49,143 nucleotides of DNA, from NCBI GenBank assembly GCA_023437365.1, contig JAEZGK010000030.1, positions 1 through 49,143 on the forward strand, given 5' to 3'. Position numbers and translations under genes: made by a program. Source of the stretch: Bacillota bacterium. GTDB taxonomy: Bacteria > Bacillota > Clostridia > Lachnospirales > Lachnospiraceae. A model generated the notes under the pieces. The model worked only from the letters and a program-made list of their open reading frames with translations, had not been told where the DNA came from and did not search any database. This document shows, one piece after another, positions 42,004 through 49,143 of the stretch (positions within the stretch are counted from its first letter, which is position 1; the number at the start of each line of letters is the position of its first letter).

Positions 42004-42214
42004 GGTATCTATCCTTTCTATATTATATATAAGTATATGCCCGTCTCGGTACAACTCATGTCCGACCGGTGCAACAATTATTTCCCCAGAACACAGTACC
42101 TCGTAATATTTTATCATAATTGAAGGTAATATGGAAACGAAAATTTAACTAATTTCAAAGGTCAGCTTGCAGACATTTTGTGAATTATGAAACGTGCACC
42201 CGCCGGCGCACATG

Positions 42215-42260
42215 AAAAATCACTGACCGGGATACTTTTATATCCCGGTCAGTGATTTTT
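42215..42260. terminator. Bidirectional terminator after the SASP gene
   Basis: A near-perfect stem aaaaatcactgaccgggata / tatcccggtcagtgattttt (42215-42234 and 42241-42260) with a short loop and A/T runs at both ends. It ends the spore protein gene at 42279. Confidence 0.92.
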
Positions 42261-42278
42261 AATTAAGACTATACATTA

Positions 42279-42494
42279 TTATTTGCTGCCAGACATCTGC
42301 TGTTCCTGCTGTCTGATCATACGTTTAACCATTTCTCCGCCTACAGAACCATTCTGCTTGCTGGTTAAATCGCCGTTATAACCTTGCTTTAACGGAACAC
42401 CAATTTCGTTAGCGATCTCCATTTTAAAACGATCAAGGGCTTCTCTTGCCTGAGGAACTTCTGCTCTGTTAGATCCACTATTATTGTTTGCCAT
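42279..42494 (-). CDS. Alpha/beta-type small acid-soluble spore protein
   Basis: 71 residues. Binds and protects DNA in the dormant spore and is degraded by the germination protease. Both family signatures are present: the GPR cleavage region around EIANEIGVPL and the C-terminal GDLTSKQNGSVGGEMVKRMI. The Asn/Ser/Gly-rich N-terminus and Gln-rich tail are typical. The start at 42494 is set by GGAGGTG nine bases upstream. Expected to be transcribed in the forespore by sigma-G; a convincing sigma-G promoter was not identified. It shows that the organism is a spore former. Confidence 0.95.
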   Translation of the reverse strand: MANNNSGSNRAEVPQAREALDRFKMEIANEIGVPLKQGYNGDLTSKQNGSVGGEMVKRMIRQQEQQMSGSK

Positions 42495-42761
42495 ACTAAA
42501 ATTCACCTCCATTATTTAATATCAAAGCAATCAAGTACAAAATCAAATATTGTAGGTTCAGCGGTTACTACATTAAGTACGTTACCGCAATTGATCTTGT
42601 TTTGTTTGCCTGTAATCATATTGTTAGCACCTGAGGTAATTATTATGATGGTAATTATTGTGCAGCTATCCACAATTAGATAATTTGACTAATCCAATCA
42701 TATTCTCCCTCATTTCTCCATCTTTCTTAAATTTCCATAAACTCCCTTAACATTCCCTAAA

Positions 42762-42868
42762 GTCTATTGACCCATAGAGCTGTAGTCCTATATAATATAT
42801 ATACAATCACATAGGTCCTTTGACCTAGTCCCATAAACAATTATATATTATAGGTCTTATGACCTATA
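42762..42868. promoter_or_regulatory. Promoter and repeated GGTC-N4-GACC palindromes upstream of the transglutaminase gene
   Basis: A plus-strand promoter, -35 TTGACC (42767-42772), 18 bases, -10 TATAAT (42791-42796), overlaps a half-conserved palindrome gtc-tatt-gacc (42762-42772). Two full copies follow: taggtc-cttt-gaccta (42812-42827) and tataggtc-ttat-gacctata (42849-42868). A shorter gactatagtc palindrome is at 42874-42883. They could be operator sites for a dimeric regulator, or RNA hairpins in a leader of about 160 bases. Confidence 0.55.
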
Positions 42869-42960
42869 ATAATGACTATAGTCCCAGCATCATGAAGACC
42901 GTTTAGAAAGGCATCCCATCCAAAAAATAAAGAACGTGTTTTTAATCGGAGGATACAATT

Positions 42961-43779
42961 ATGATGAGTCTAAAAGGTGCAATCGTAATAGCAACATGGC
43001 TTCTCTCCCTCGGAAATGTTCAGGAGGATCTCGCGGCTGCGAGCAATTACGGAAGTAATTTAGAAGACGTATACAGTTATATAGGTTCAGAGCTTAAGAA
43101 CAGACCGACTGAAATCACAGTTGAGGTTGATCATTTTAAAGCAGCTGACATACTAAAGCTCGTAGGAAGCAGGGGTCTTCAGAGTTATGAAGCGAACGAT
43201 GATATCAATTACGACTATGAAATCTATAATGTTACAGGTATCAAATATACATCAAAGCAAATAATTAAGGATAAGAAAACTGTAGTTCAGGTTAATCTTT
43301 ATCCTAGCTATAGAGAAACCAGAGAACAGACAGATTACGTATATCAAAGGGTTTATGAGATATTGAACGCACACAGCGAATTAGAAAATTACTCCAATGC
43401 ACAAAAGTACTCCTGGATCTATGATTATATCATTTCAAATGTTTCTTATGATTATTCCTTCCAGAATCTATCTGCTTATGCAGCATTGAAGAGCGGAAGC
43501 ACAATCTGCGGCGGATATTCATCCTTATTTTATGTATTTGCATCCGAACTTGGTTTACCTTGTCGTATAACCTATGGAACCGCATCCGGTGTCTATCATG
43601 CATGGAACCTCGTGGAATTGAACAACGAATGGTATTGTGCAGACGCAACCATGGGAGATGCTCCCGGTGCGAGAGATACTTATATTCTAACCTCCATGAG
43701 CACGATTTCTTCCCATGATATGGAGGCTGGTTTTCAATCAGAATTTACTTTGGCTTCTGCTAATTATTCCGGTAACTAA
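42961..43779 (+). CDS. Secreted transglutaminase-like protein
   Basis: 272 residues. An N-terminal signal-like segment (about residues 5-27, AIVIATWLLSLGNV, then AAAS) precedes a domain of about 120 residues and a transglutaminase/protease-like core with the triad Cys183 (STICGGYSSL), His213 (YHAWNLV) and Asp228 (CADATMGD). Such bacterial proteins may cross-link or cleave peptide bonds at the cell surface; the direction of the reaction is not known. GGAGG lies before the paired ATG codons. Its upstream region is shared with the divergent spore-protein gene, so expression in sporulation is possible but unproven. Confidence 0.85.
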   Translation: MMSLKGAIVIATWLLSLGNVQEDLAAASNYGSNLEDVYSYIGSELKNRPTEITVEVDHFKAADILKLVGSRGLQSYEANDDINYDYEIYNVTGIKYTSKQIIKDKKTVVQVNLYPSYRETREQTDYVYQRVYEILNAHSELENYSNAQKYSWIYDYIISNVSYDYSFQNLSAYAALKSGSTICGGYSSLFYVFASELGLPCRITYGTASGVYHAWNLVELNNEWYCADATMGDAPGARDTYILTSMSTISSHDMEAGFQSEFTLASANYSGN

Positions 43780-43929
43780 GACTTATCCTACCCTTATTAC
43801 AATATGGTTTATATCCCTTAAGAGACAGCCAGATGATACACCTTATACTGCTTCCTCTCCCCCAAAGAAGGCAGCGGTAAAAAACAAGGTCGTATCTCCG
43901 GCTGTTTTTCTGATTCTATGACACCGATA

Positions 43930-43966
43930 ACCGAAGAATTCACATTCGGTATATTGTGCTTTTTTC
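43930..43966 (+). terminator. Possible terminator after the transglutaminase gene
   Basis: A short stem accgaa / ttcggt (43930-43935 and 43945-43950), followed nine bases later by a run of Ts (43960-43966). Weak evidence. Confidence 0.3.
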
Positions 43967-43998
43967 CTCCCCTTTAGTGCTTATTAAAGGTTACACGC

Positions 43999-44027
43999 TT
44001 TACTTGCCTAATGGTTTGCGTTATACT
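43999..44027 (+). promoter_or_regulatory. Promoter of ddl-murF
   Basis: -35 TTTACT (43999-44004), 17 bases, -10 TATACT (44022-44027). Predicted start near 44034, about 35 bases before the ddl ATG. Confidence 0.5.
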
Positions 44028-44068
44028 GTTTAAGATGAAATTTTAAGGCAGGAAAGCGAGGAACCATA

Positions 44069-45103
44069 ATGAAAATAGTAGTATTGGCTGGAGGCACCAG
44101 TACAGAAAGAGATGTATCCTTATCAACGGGTATGATGATTTATCATGCATTGAAAAGCAATGGTCATCAGGTTGTGCTGCTCGATGTTTATCTGGGATAT
44201 GAGGGTGATATCGCAGATCCATTTGAAATAGATAAGGACTGGGCTGACAACATCGGTACAATCACGGAAAACAACCCCGATATCACTCAAATCAAAGCTT
44301 TACGCAAGGATCAGTCAGATAACTTCTTCGGACCAGGCGTAATCGATATCTGCAGTAAAGCAGATATTGTATTTATAGCTCTGCATGGTGAAAACGGAGA
44401 GGATGGCAAGATACAGGCCGCCTTCGATCTGATGGGAATCAAATATACCGGCACTGATTATACAAGCAGTGCATTAGCAATGGATAAAGCAATCTCTAAG
44501 GAATTATTTGCTTATAATCATATCCCGACTCCGGAAGGCATCCGTGTTAGAAAGGGAGAAGCGTACCAATGGAATACCTATCCCTGCGTTGTTAAGGTCT
44601 GCAATGGTGGCTCCAGCGTAGGTGTCTCCATTGCCAAGACTGCCCAAGAGATGGAGAGAGCGCTGGCCGATGCTTTTATCTATGGAGAAGAGGTAGTAAT
44701 CGAACAATATATCAAAGGACGCGAATTCTCCGTGGGTGTCATTGACGGAAAAGCTTTACCAATCATCGAGATTGCCCCTATTGAAGGCTTCTATGATTAT
44801 AAGAACAAATATCAGGCAGGTAGCACCATTGAAACCTGTCCTGCCTTGCTCCATGATGAAATCACATTAAAGATGCAGAAAATTGCTGAGGATGTATTTC
44901 GTGCACTACGCCTAAAAACCTATGCCCGCATGGATTTTATGCTTAGCGAGCAGGAGGAGCTCTACTGCCTTGAGGCGAATACTCTACCGGGCATGACTCC
45001 CACCTCCCTTCTGCCTCAGGAAGCAGAAGCTATCGGTATTGATTTCCCTGCCCTGTGCGAGAAGATCATCGAGATATCTCTCGCCAAGTATTCTACAAAG
45101 TAA
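44069..45103 (+). CDS. ddl: D-alanine--D-alanine ligase
   Basis: 344 residues. An ATP-grasp enzyme that joins two D-Ala for the peptidoglycan stem. Motifs are VVLAGGTSTERDVSLSTG at the N-terminus, ALHGENGEDGKIQA, the lid region VKVCNGGSSVGVSI, REFSVGVIDG and the metal-binding LEANTLPGMTPTSLLPQEA. A Tyr/Phe-type pocket choice between D-Ala and D-Lac was not resolved; the general sequence is that of an ordinary Ddl. Directly upstream of murF (12-base gap), which uses its product. Confidence 0.95.
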   Translation: MKIVVLAGGTSTERDVSLSTGMMIYHALKSNGHQVVLLDVYLGYEGDIADPFEIDKDWADNIGTITENNPDITQIKALRKDQSDNFFGPGVIDICSKADIVFIALHGENGEDGKIQAAFDLMGIKYTGTDYTSSALAMDKAISKELFAYNHIPTPEGIRVRKGEAYQWNTYPCVVKVCNGGSSVGVSIAKTAQEMERALADAFIYGEEVVIEQYIKGREFSVGVIDGKALPIIEIAPIEGFYDYKNKYQAGSTIETCPALLHDEITLKMQKIAEDVFRALRLKTYARMDFMLSEQEELYCLEANTLPGMTPTSLLPQEAEAIGIDFPALCEKIIEISLAKYSTK

Positions 45104-45115
45104 CGGGGGACGACT

Positions 45116-46507
45116 ATGAAAAACATGACATTGGCAAATATAGCAAAGGTCTGCGGTGGTCGGCTTTATCCTGATGATAGTCCGCAGAAAGAAGCCGCAG
45201 GTATGGTTATGGACTCTCGTTTGGTTCAGAAGGATTATATATTCCTTGCTTCTGTCGGTGAAAGGGTCGATGGCCATAATTTTATCGACGAGGTTTTTGA
45301 TAAGGGCGCTCTGGCAGTAATCTGTGAAAAAGCACCTGTTCCTCCCAAGGGCCCCTATATCCTGGTTGAAAGCAGCCTACAGGCACTAAAGGATATCGCT
45401 GCCTGGTACCGTGAGCAGCTGGACATCAAGGTTGTCGGCATCACCGGAAGTGTCGGGAAGACCAGTACCAAGGAATTTATCAGCAGTGTACTAGCCAGAA
45501 AATATCAGGTACTGAAGACAGAAGGGAACTATAATAATGAAATCGGTCTGCCCCTGACGATTCTAAAAATTACCGGGGAACATGAGGTTGCCGTTCTTGA
45601 GATGGGCATCAGTAATTTTGGAGAAATGCATCGGCTCAGCAAAATGGCTCAGCCGGATATCTGCGTTATCACAAATATCGGTCAATGTCACCTTGAAAAT
45701 CTTGGTTCAAGGCAGGGAATCTTAAAGGCTAAGTCTGAAATTTTCGATTTCATGAAAGCAGATGGTAAGGTATGCATCAACGGGGATGATGATATGCTGG
45801 CAACTCTGCAGGAGATCAAAGGCAGAAAACCGATCCGTTTTGGCTTTCAGCAGGAAAATGATATTACCGCTTCCGATATCTTAAGTAAAGGGTTGTTTGG
45901 AAGTAACTGTACCATTCACCTGGGAGAGCAGTCTTTCTCAGCAGAGGTCCCTCTGCCGGGCAGTCATATGGTATTGAATGCATTGGCTGCCACTGCCGTA
46001 GGGACACTGCTTGACGTAGCTCCTGCCCAAATCGCCGAAGGCATCAATGCTGTTAAGCCGTTGGGCGGAAGAAGCAACATAATTCGTCATGAGCAATATA
46101 CCGTCATCGATGATTGCTATAATGCCAACCCGGTGTCTATGAAGGCTGCCCTTGATCTGCTCAGTATGGCAGATACCAGAAAGGTTGCTTTGCTTGGAGA
46201 CATGGGTGAATTGGGGGCGAACGAAGCCATGCTGCATAAGAATGTAGGCGAGTATGCTATATACTCTGAAGCGGACCTCTTGGTCTGTGTCGGTCAGCTT
46301 TCCCGAAACATGTTCGAGGGTGCCAAAGCTGCGCTGGCGAAGGGTAATGCTTCTCTGATCAAACACCCGGCGGTTCTATACTTCGAGACCCGGGATGCAT
46401 TGATTTCTGCTCTGCCGGCCATTCTGAAGGATGGTGATACTATACTGGTGAAAGCATCCCACTTTATGGGCTTTGAGCATGTAGTAAATGCCATACAGCA
46501 GCAATAG
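45116..46507 (+). CDS. murF: UDP-N-acetylmuramoyl-tripeptide--D-alanyl-D-alanine ligase
   Basis: 463 residues. Adds the D-Ala-D-Ala dipeptide to the UDP-MurNAc-tripeptide in the last cytoplasmic step of precursor synthesis. The Mur-ligase P-loop GITGSVGKTS is at residues 108-117, followed by NYNNEIGLPLTIL, MGISNFGEMHRLS, NIGQCHLENLGS and VIDDCYNANPVSMKAAL. A GGGGGA ribosome site precedes the ATG. Second gene of the ddl-murF pair. Confidence 0.96.
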   Translation: MKNMTLANIAKVCGGRLYPDDSPQKEAAGMVMDSRLVQKDYIFLASVGERVDGHNFIDEVFDKGALAVICEKAPVPPKGPYILVESSLQALKDIAAWYREQLDIKVVGITGSVGKTSTKEFISSVLARKYQVLKTEGNYNNEIGLPLTILKITGEHEVAVLEMGISNFGEMHRLSKMAQPDICVITNIGQCHLENLGSRQGILKAKSEIFDFMKADGKVCINGDDDMLATLQEIKGRKPIRFGFQQENDITASDILSKGLFGSNCTIHLGEQSFSAEVPLPGSHMVLNALAATAVGTLLDVAPAQIAEGINAVKPLGGRSNIIRHEQYTVIDDCYNANPVSMKAALDLLSMADTRKVALLGDMGELGANEAMLHKNVGEYAIYSEADLLVCVGQLSRNMFEGAKAALAKGNASLIKHPAVLYFETRDALISALPAILKDGDTILVKASHFMGFEHVVNAIQQQ

Positions 46508-46589
46508 GATTTAAAGTCCAATCTTTCATACTATCGAATTGCTTTTCCACATATATTGTAATAAATGATTGTTGGGATTGGACATCGTT

Positions 46590-47906
46590 ATGGAATTTCT
46601 TAAGAACTTAAACAACCTTCTATGGGGTATTCCTCTGCCCGTTCTGCTCTTTGGCTCCCACCTTTACTATACCTTTAAATTAAAAGGAGTACAGAAGCAC
46701 ATCGGTAAGGCAATCCGTATCTCCTTCCGCGCGGATAAAGAGGGTGAGGGTGATTTAAGCGGCTTCGCCGCACTATCAGCCACTCTTGCCGCAACCATCG
46801 GCACCGGTAATATTGTAGGCATTTCCACTGCCATTGCTCTCGGAGGTCCCGGAGCAATTCTCTGGTGCTGGCTTACCGGTATCCTCGGCATGGCAACCAC
46901 TTATGCGGAATGTTTCCTTGGTATCAAGTATCGGAGAAGAACCTCGGATGGGACCTTCATTGGCGGACCTATGTATGCGTTGGAAGATGGATTACATCAA
47001 AAATGGCTTGCTGTCATCTTCTGTATATTTACCTTAATTGCTTCCTACGGAGTCGGCTGCTCTACCCAGGCACGGGCGGTTACCCAGACAATGCACACCT
47101 TGTGGGGACTTCCCGAATATGCGGTCGGTATGGCTGTCGCCGTTATCGTCGGCCTGGTCATCGTCGGCGGTATCAAGTCGATCGGTCGTATCTGCAGCGG
47201 GCTGGTTCCGGCTATGAGTATTTTTTATATCCTGGGCTGTACGCTTCTGCTGATCATCAATCTGCCCTACCTTCCCTCTGCGGTTAGCTTTATTCTACGC
47301 TCTGCTTTTCAACCTGCCAAGCTGCCGGCGGCAGTTGCGGGAGGATTTATCGGAAGTACGATTAGATCTGCTGCCAGATATGGAATCGCACGAGGTCTTT
47401 TTACCAATGAAGCAGGTCTTGGTACTGCTGCCATCGCAGCCTCCGGAGCAAAAACAAGCACCCCCGGAAGGCAGGCCCTAATCTCCATGAGTGCAACCTT
47501 TTGGGACACGGTAGTCATCTGTGCTATCACCGGTCTGGTGATTGTCACTAATCTGATCAAACGGCCCGAGTCGGTCCGGGGCTATTCCTTTGCAGAGCTG
47601 ACCACTGCTGCCTTTGATGCGCTCCCCTATGGAAGGCTACTTCTTGGACTTTCACTGATCGCTTTCGCTGTGGCGACCTTAATCGGTTGGTCCTATTTCG
47701 GAGAAAAAGCGGTAGAATACCTATTCGGAAAATCCGGAATCGGTACCTACCGCATTTGCTATATCATCATGATTTTTATTGGTTCTATCCTCTCTCTGGA
47801 GTTGGTCTGGGAGATGACTGACCTGGTAAATGCCTTCATGGCTTTACCCAACTTAGTCTGTCTCTATTTCCTGAGGAAACAGGTTCTGCCTTATGAGGAC
47901 GAGTAA
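46590..47906 (+). CDS. Alanine/glycine:cation symporter (AGCS family)
   Basis: 438 residues with about ten membrane segments. AGCS carriers import alanine or glycine with sodium or protons. Diagnostic stretches are AATIGTGNIVGISTAIALGG, GPGAILWCWLTGILGM, GGPMYALEDGL and LFTNEAGLGTAAIAASGAK. The ATG at 46590 is preferred to the TTG at 46569; neither has a strong ribosome site. It lies 82 bases after murF and could supply alanine for the D-Ala pathway, which is inference. It converges on the DJ-1 gene with a 22-base gap. Confidence 0.92.
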   Translation: MEFLKNLNNLLWGIPLPVLLFGSHLYYTFKLKGVQKHIGKAIRISFRADKEGEGDLSGFAALSATLAATIGTGNIVGISTAIALGGPGAILWCWLTGILGMATTYAECFLGIKYRRRTSDGTFIGGPMYALEDGLHQKWLAVIFCIFTLIASYGVGCSTQARAVTQTMHTLWGLPEYAVGMAVAVIVGLVIVGGIKSIGRICSGLVPAMSIFYILGCTLLLIINLPYLPSAVSFILRSAFQPAKLPAAVAGGFIGSTIRSAARYGIARGLFTNEAGLGTAAIAASGAKTSTPGRQALISMSATFWDTVVICAITGLVIVTNLIKRPESVRGYSFAELTTAAFDALPYGRLLLGLSLIAFAVATLIGWSYFGEKAVEYLFGKSGIGTYRICYIIMIFIGSILSLELVWEMTDLVNAFMALPNLVCLYFLRKQVLPYEDE

Positions 47907-47928
47907 GATCAGCAACCATCGAGGATCG

Positions 47929-48489
47929 TTATTCGACATAGTGTCTATACTGGATTTGATCCGAAATTCTTGTTGCTTCCTCTGCACCCTTAAGCTTTCG
48001 GATGATTGCCAGTGAAAAGTCTATGGCTGTTCCCATCCCTCTGGAGGTGATGATGTTACCGTCTCTCACAACATCCTCCCTCATAAGCTTTGCTCCGTGA
48101 AGTGCTTCTTCGTGCCCGGGATAACAGGTGGCTTTCTTTCCTTCCAGCAAGCCCTTGGCACCTAGCACTCTGGGGGCCGCACAGATTGCAGCTATTTTCT
48201 TATTCTTAGCAGCGAAATCCTTTAGCAGGGCATCCAATCCCGGATGCTCTTCAAGGTTCTTCGTACCCGGCATTCCGCCCGGTAATACGAGCATATCCGC
48301 ATCGGAATAATCCAAAGTATGAAACAATGCTTCCGCTACTGTTGTAATCCTATGAGACCCTGTTACCAGCATACTGCCGGTCATAGATATCGTAACGATA
48401 TCTATATCTGCTCTTCTTAATAAATCCACTACTGTAAACGCTTCAATTTCTTCAAACCCATCTGCCAGAAAAATATAAACCTTTGCCAC
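47929..48489 (-). CDS. DJ-1/PfpI family protein, GTG start
   Basis: 186 residues of the DJ-1/ThiJ/PfpI fold. The nucleophile-elbow Cys103 lies in AAICAAPRVLG, with the conserved Glu14/Glu15 (DGFEEIEA) that interacts with it, and LVLPGGMPGT. Members act as glyoxalases, deglycases or redox-sensing chaperones; the DJ-1 subgroup, rather than the PfpI protease, fits best (AAP after the Cys, YPGHE). The start is GTG with AAGGAG eight bases upstream. A single gene. Confidence 0.9.
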   Translation of the reverse strand: MAKVYIFLADGFEEIEAFTVVDLLRRADIDIVTISMTGSMLVTGSHRITTVAEALFHTLDYSDADMLVLPGGMPGTKNLEEHPGLDALLKDFAAKNKKIAAICAAPRVLGAKGLLEGKKATCYPGHEEALHGAKLMREDVVRDGNIITSRGMGTAIDFSLAIIRKLKGAEEATRISDQIQYRHYVE

Positions 48490-48573
48490 TTCTGTTACTC
48501 CTTCCGTACCTTATTACTATTATTATAGGGTTCTCTCGGTAGCAAATCAAGACCTATATCATATTCCTGACCT

Positions 48574-49143
48574 CTATTCAATCATCAGGCTCATGACACC
48601 GACGTTTTTCAATGTCAGCATCGGCTTGCAAAGCTCCGCATGCGGCATTCTGCCAGCAGGCTCTATACAGAGCATATAATAATCATCATAAGGTACATGG
48701 AATTCGAAGCAGCCACAGAATCCGATGCAAATACAATCGATCAGCTTTTTGCCTTGACTGCAGCCTCGATATAGCTTAATTTCCCACTGGTGCTGGCATT
48801 TACAACAGCATCCCCAGATACATCCGTAAATCACACCCGGTTCAATCAGACATTCCAGGTCACACTCTTTTTCTTCTTCATACGGTATAGGAATTGGAAC
48901 AGGTACGGGTTCTATGATGATTTTCGTTACTCCCTCCGGGCAAGGAGCCTGCTCTGGACACGGCCGGGGTGCCGGGCAGGGAGGTGCCTCCGGACATACG
49001 GGACAGGGTTTAAGTGCGGGGGCCGGCTGCAATATAGGAGCTGGTCTCGGTGCAGGGGCTCTCGGTGCGGGGGCCGGCTGCGGTGCAGGGGCTGGTCTCG
49101 GTGCGGGGGCCGGCTGTGGTACTGGAGCTGGTCTCGGTGCGGG
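48574..49143 (-). CDS. Pro-rich repeat and Cys-rich protein, 5' part beyond the window
   Basis: A frame open to the window edge (at least 189 residues seen). The visible N-terminal side consists of Pro-Ala repeats of 12 residues (RPAPxPQPAPAP), encoded by 36-bp GC-rich DNA repeats at 49046-49143. Next come CPVCPEAPPCPAPRPCPEQ and a Pro/Val linker (PVPVPIPIPYEEE). The C-terminal domain of about 100 residues is very Cys-rich (CDLECLIEPG, GCIWGCCCKCQH, CICIGFCGCFEF). It looks like a surface, spore-coat or exosporium protein with a flexible stalk and a disulfide-linked or metal-binding head. No family is recognised. Base composition of the repeat part differs strongly from the neighbours. Confidence 0.75.
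   Translation of the reverse strand, partial: PAPRPAPVPQPAPAPRPAPAPQPAPAPRAPAPRPAPILQPAPALKPCPVCPEAPPCPAPRPCPEQAPCPEGVTKIIIEPVPVPIPIPYEEEKECDLECLIEPGVIYGCIWGCCCKCQHQWEIKLYRGCSQGKKLIDCICIGFCGCFEFHVPYDDYYMLCIEPAGRMPHAELCKPMLTLKNVGVMSLMIE
49046..49143. repeat. 36-bp coding tandem repeats (Pro-Ala stalk)
   Basis: Degenerate 36-base units such as ggtctcggtgcgggggccgg continued by ctg(c/t)ggt and a variable end, reaching the end of the window. They encode 12-residue Pro-Ala-Arg-Gln repeats on the minus strand. Further units probably continue outside. Confidence 0.85.

Noticed and set aside
42961..43779. Prophage or mobile origin for the transglutaminase and neighbouring AT-rich region
   Set aside because: No integrase, phage or transposase genes nearby; the AT-rich stretch is explained by promoters and palindromes.

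Overview
The window comes from a low-to-moderate GC, anaerobic, spore-forming Firmicute, most probably a Lachnospiraceae member of the cellulolytic Lachnoclostridium/Anaerocolumna type. The evidence is an alpha/beta-type small acid-soluble spore protein, tandem Csp-like subtilases, a cellobiose phosphorylase of the clostridial type, genes of families typical of this group (DUF4364, DUF1385, a short conserved operon protein), and strong AGGAGG ribosome sites. The genus is inference. There is no prophage, insertion sequence, CRISPR array, tRNA or rRNA; this is a chromosomal housekeeping region with accessory genes and several unusual non-coding elements.

Layout. 1-4.4 kb (minus): a CPBP membrane protease, an S11 D-Ala-D-Ala carboxypeptidase and a two-gene envelope unit (LiaF-like membrane protein plus DUF4097 protein). 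4.4-8.1 kb (minus): two adjacent S8 subtilases; the downstream one has lost its catalytic Ser. 8.1-9.8 kb (minus): infC-rpmI-rplT with an AUU start codon for infC, a 360-nt leader containing a terminator, and a strong promoter preceded by four 11-bp direct repeats. 9.9-14.5 kb (minus): an ECF transporter S component with a structured leader, a second CPBP protease and cellobiose phosphorylase. 14.7-15.6 kb: a 146-bp palindrome and a plus-strand membrane-anchored protein. 15.7-20.4 kb (minus): asd, then the run argF - small membrane protein - small soluble protein - coaX - dusB. 20.6-25.8 kb (minus): an LtaS-like enzyme, an NfeD-like protein and the trio RNA methyltransferase - VTC polyphosphate polymerase - DUF4956. 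26-31.7 kb (minus): a 214-bp palindrome, prfA, prmC, DUF1385, rpmE and rho. 32.3-36.3 kb (plus): malic enzyme, a TIGR01212-type radical SAM protein, DUF4364 and a REC-HD-GYP regulator. 36.3-42.5 kb (minus): engB, clpX-clpP-tig, glmM and an SASP. 43-47.9 kb (plus): secreted transglutaminase, ddl, murF and an alanine/glycine symporter. 47.9-49.1 kb (minus): a DJ-1/PfpI protein and a Pro/Cys-rich protein cut by the window edge.

Themes. Cell-envelope building is prominent (dacF-like, ltaS, glmM, ddl, murF, the AGCS alanine carrier, asd). Protein quality control (tig-clpP-clpX) and translation/termination (infC, rpmI, rplT, prfA, prmC, rpmE, rho) are the other blocks. The observations most worth following are the protease/pseudoprotease Csp pair, a repeat family of about 214-bp palindromes placed just downstream of stop codons (two copies), the infC control region, the unexplained leader of the ECF gene, and paired GGTC-N4-GACC palindromes ahead of the secreted transglutaminase.
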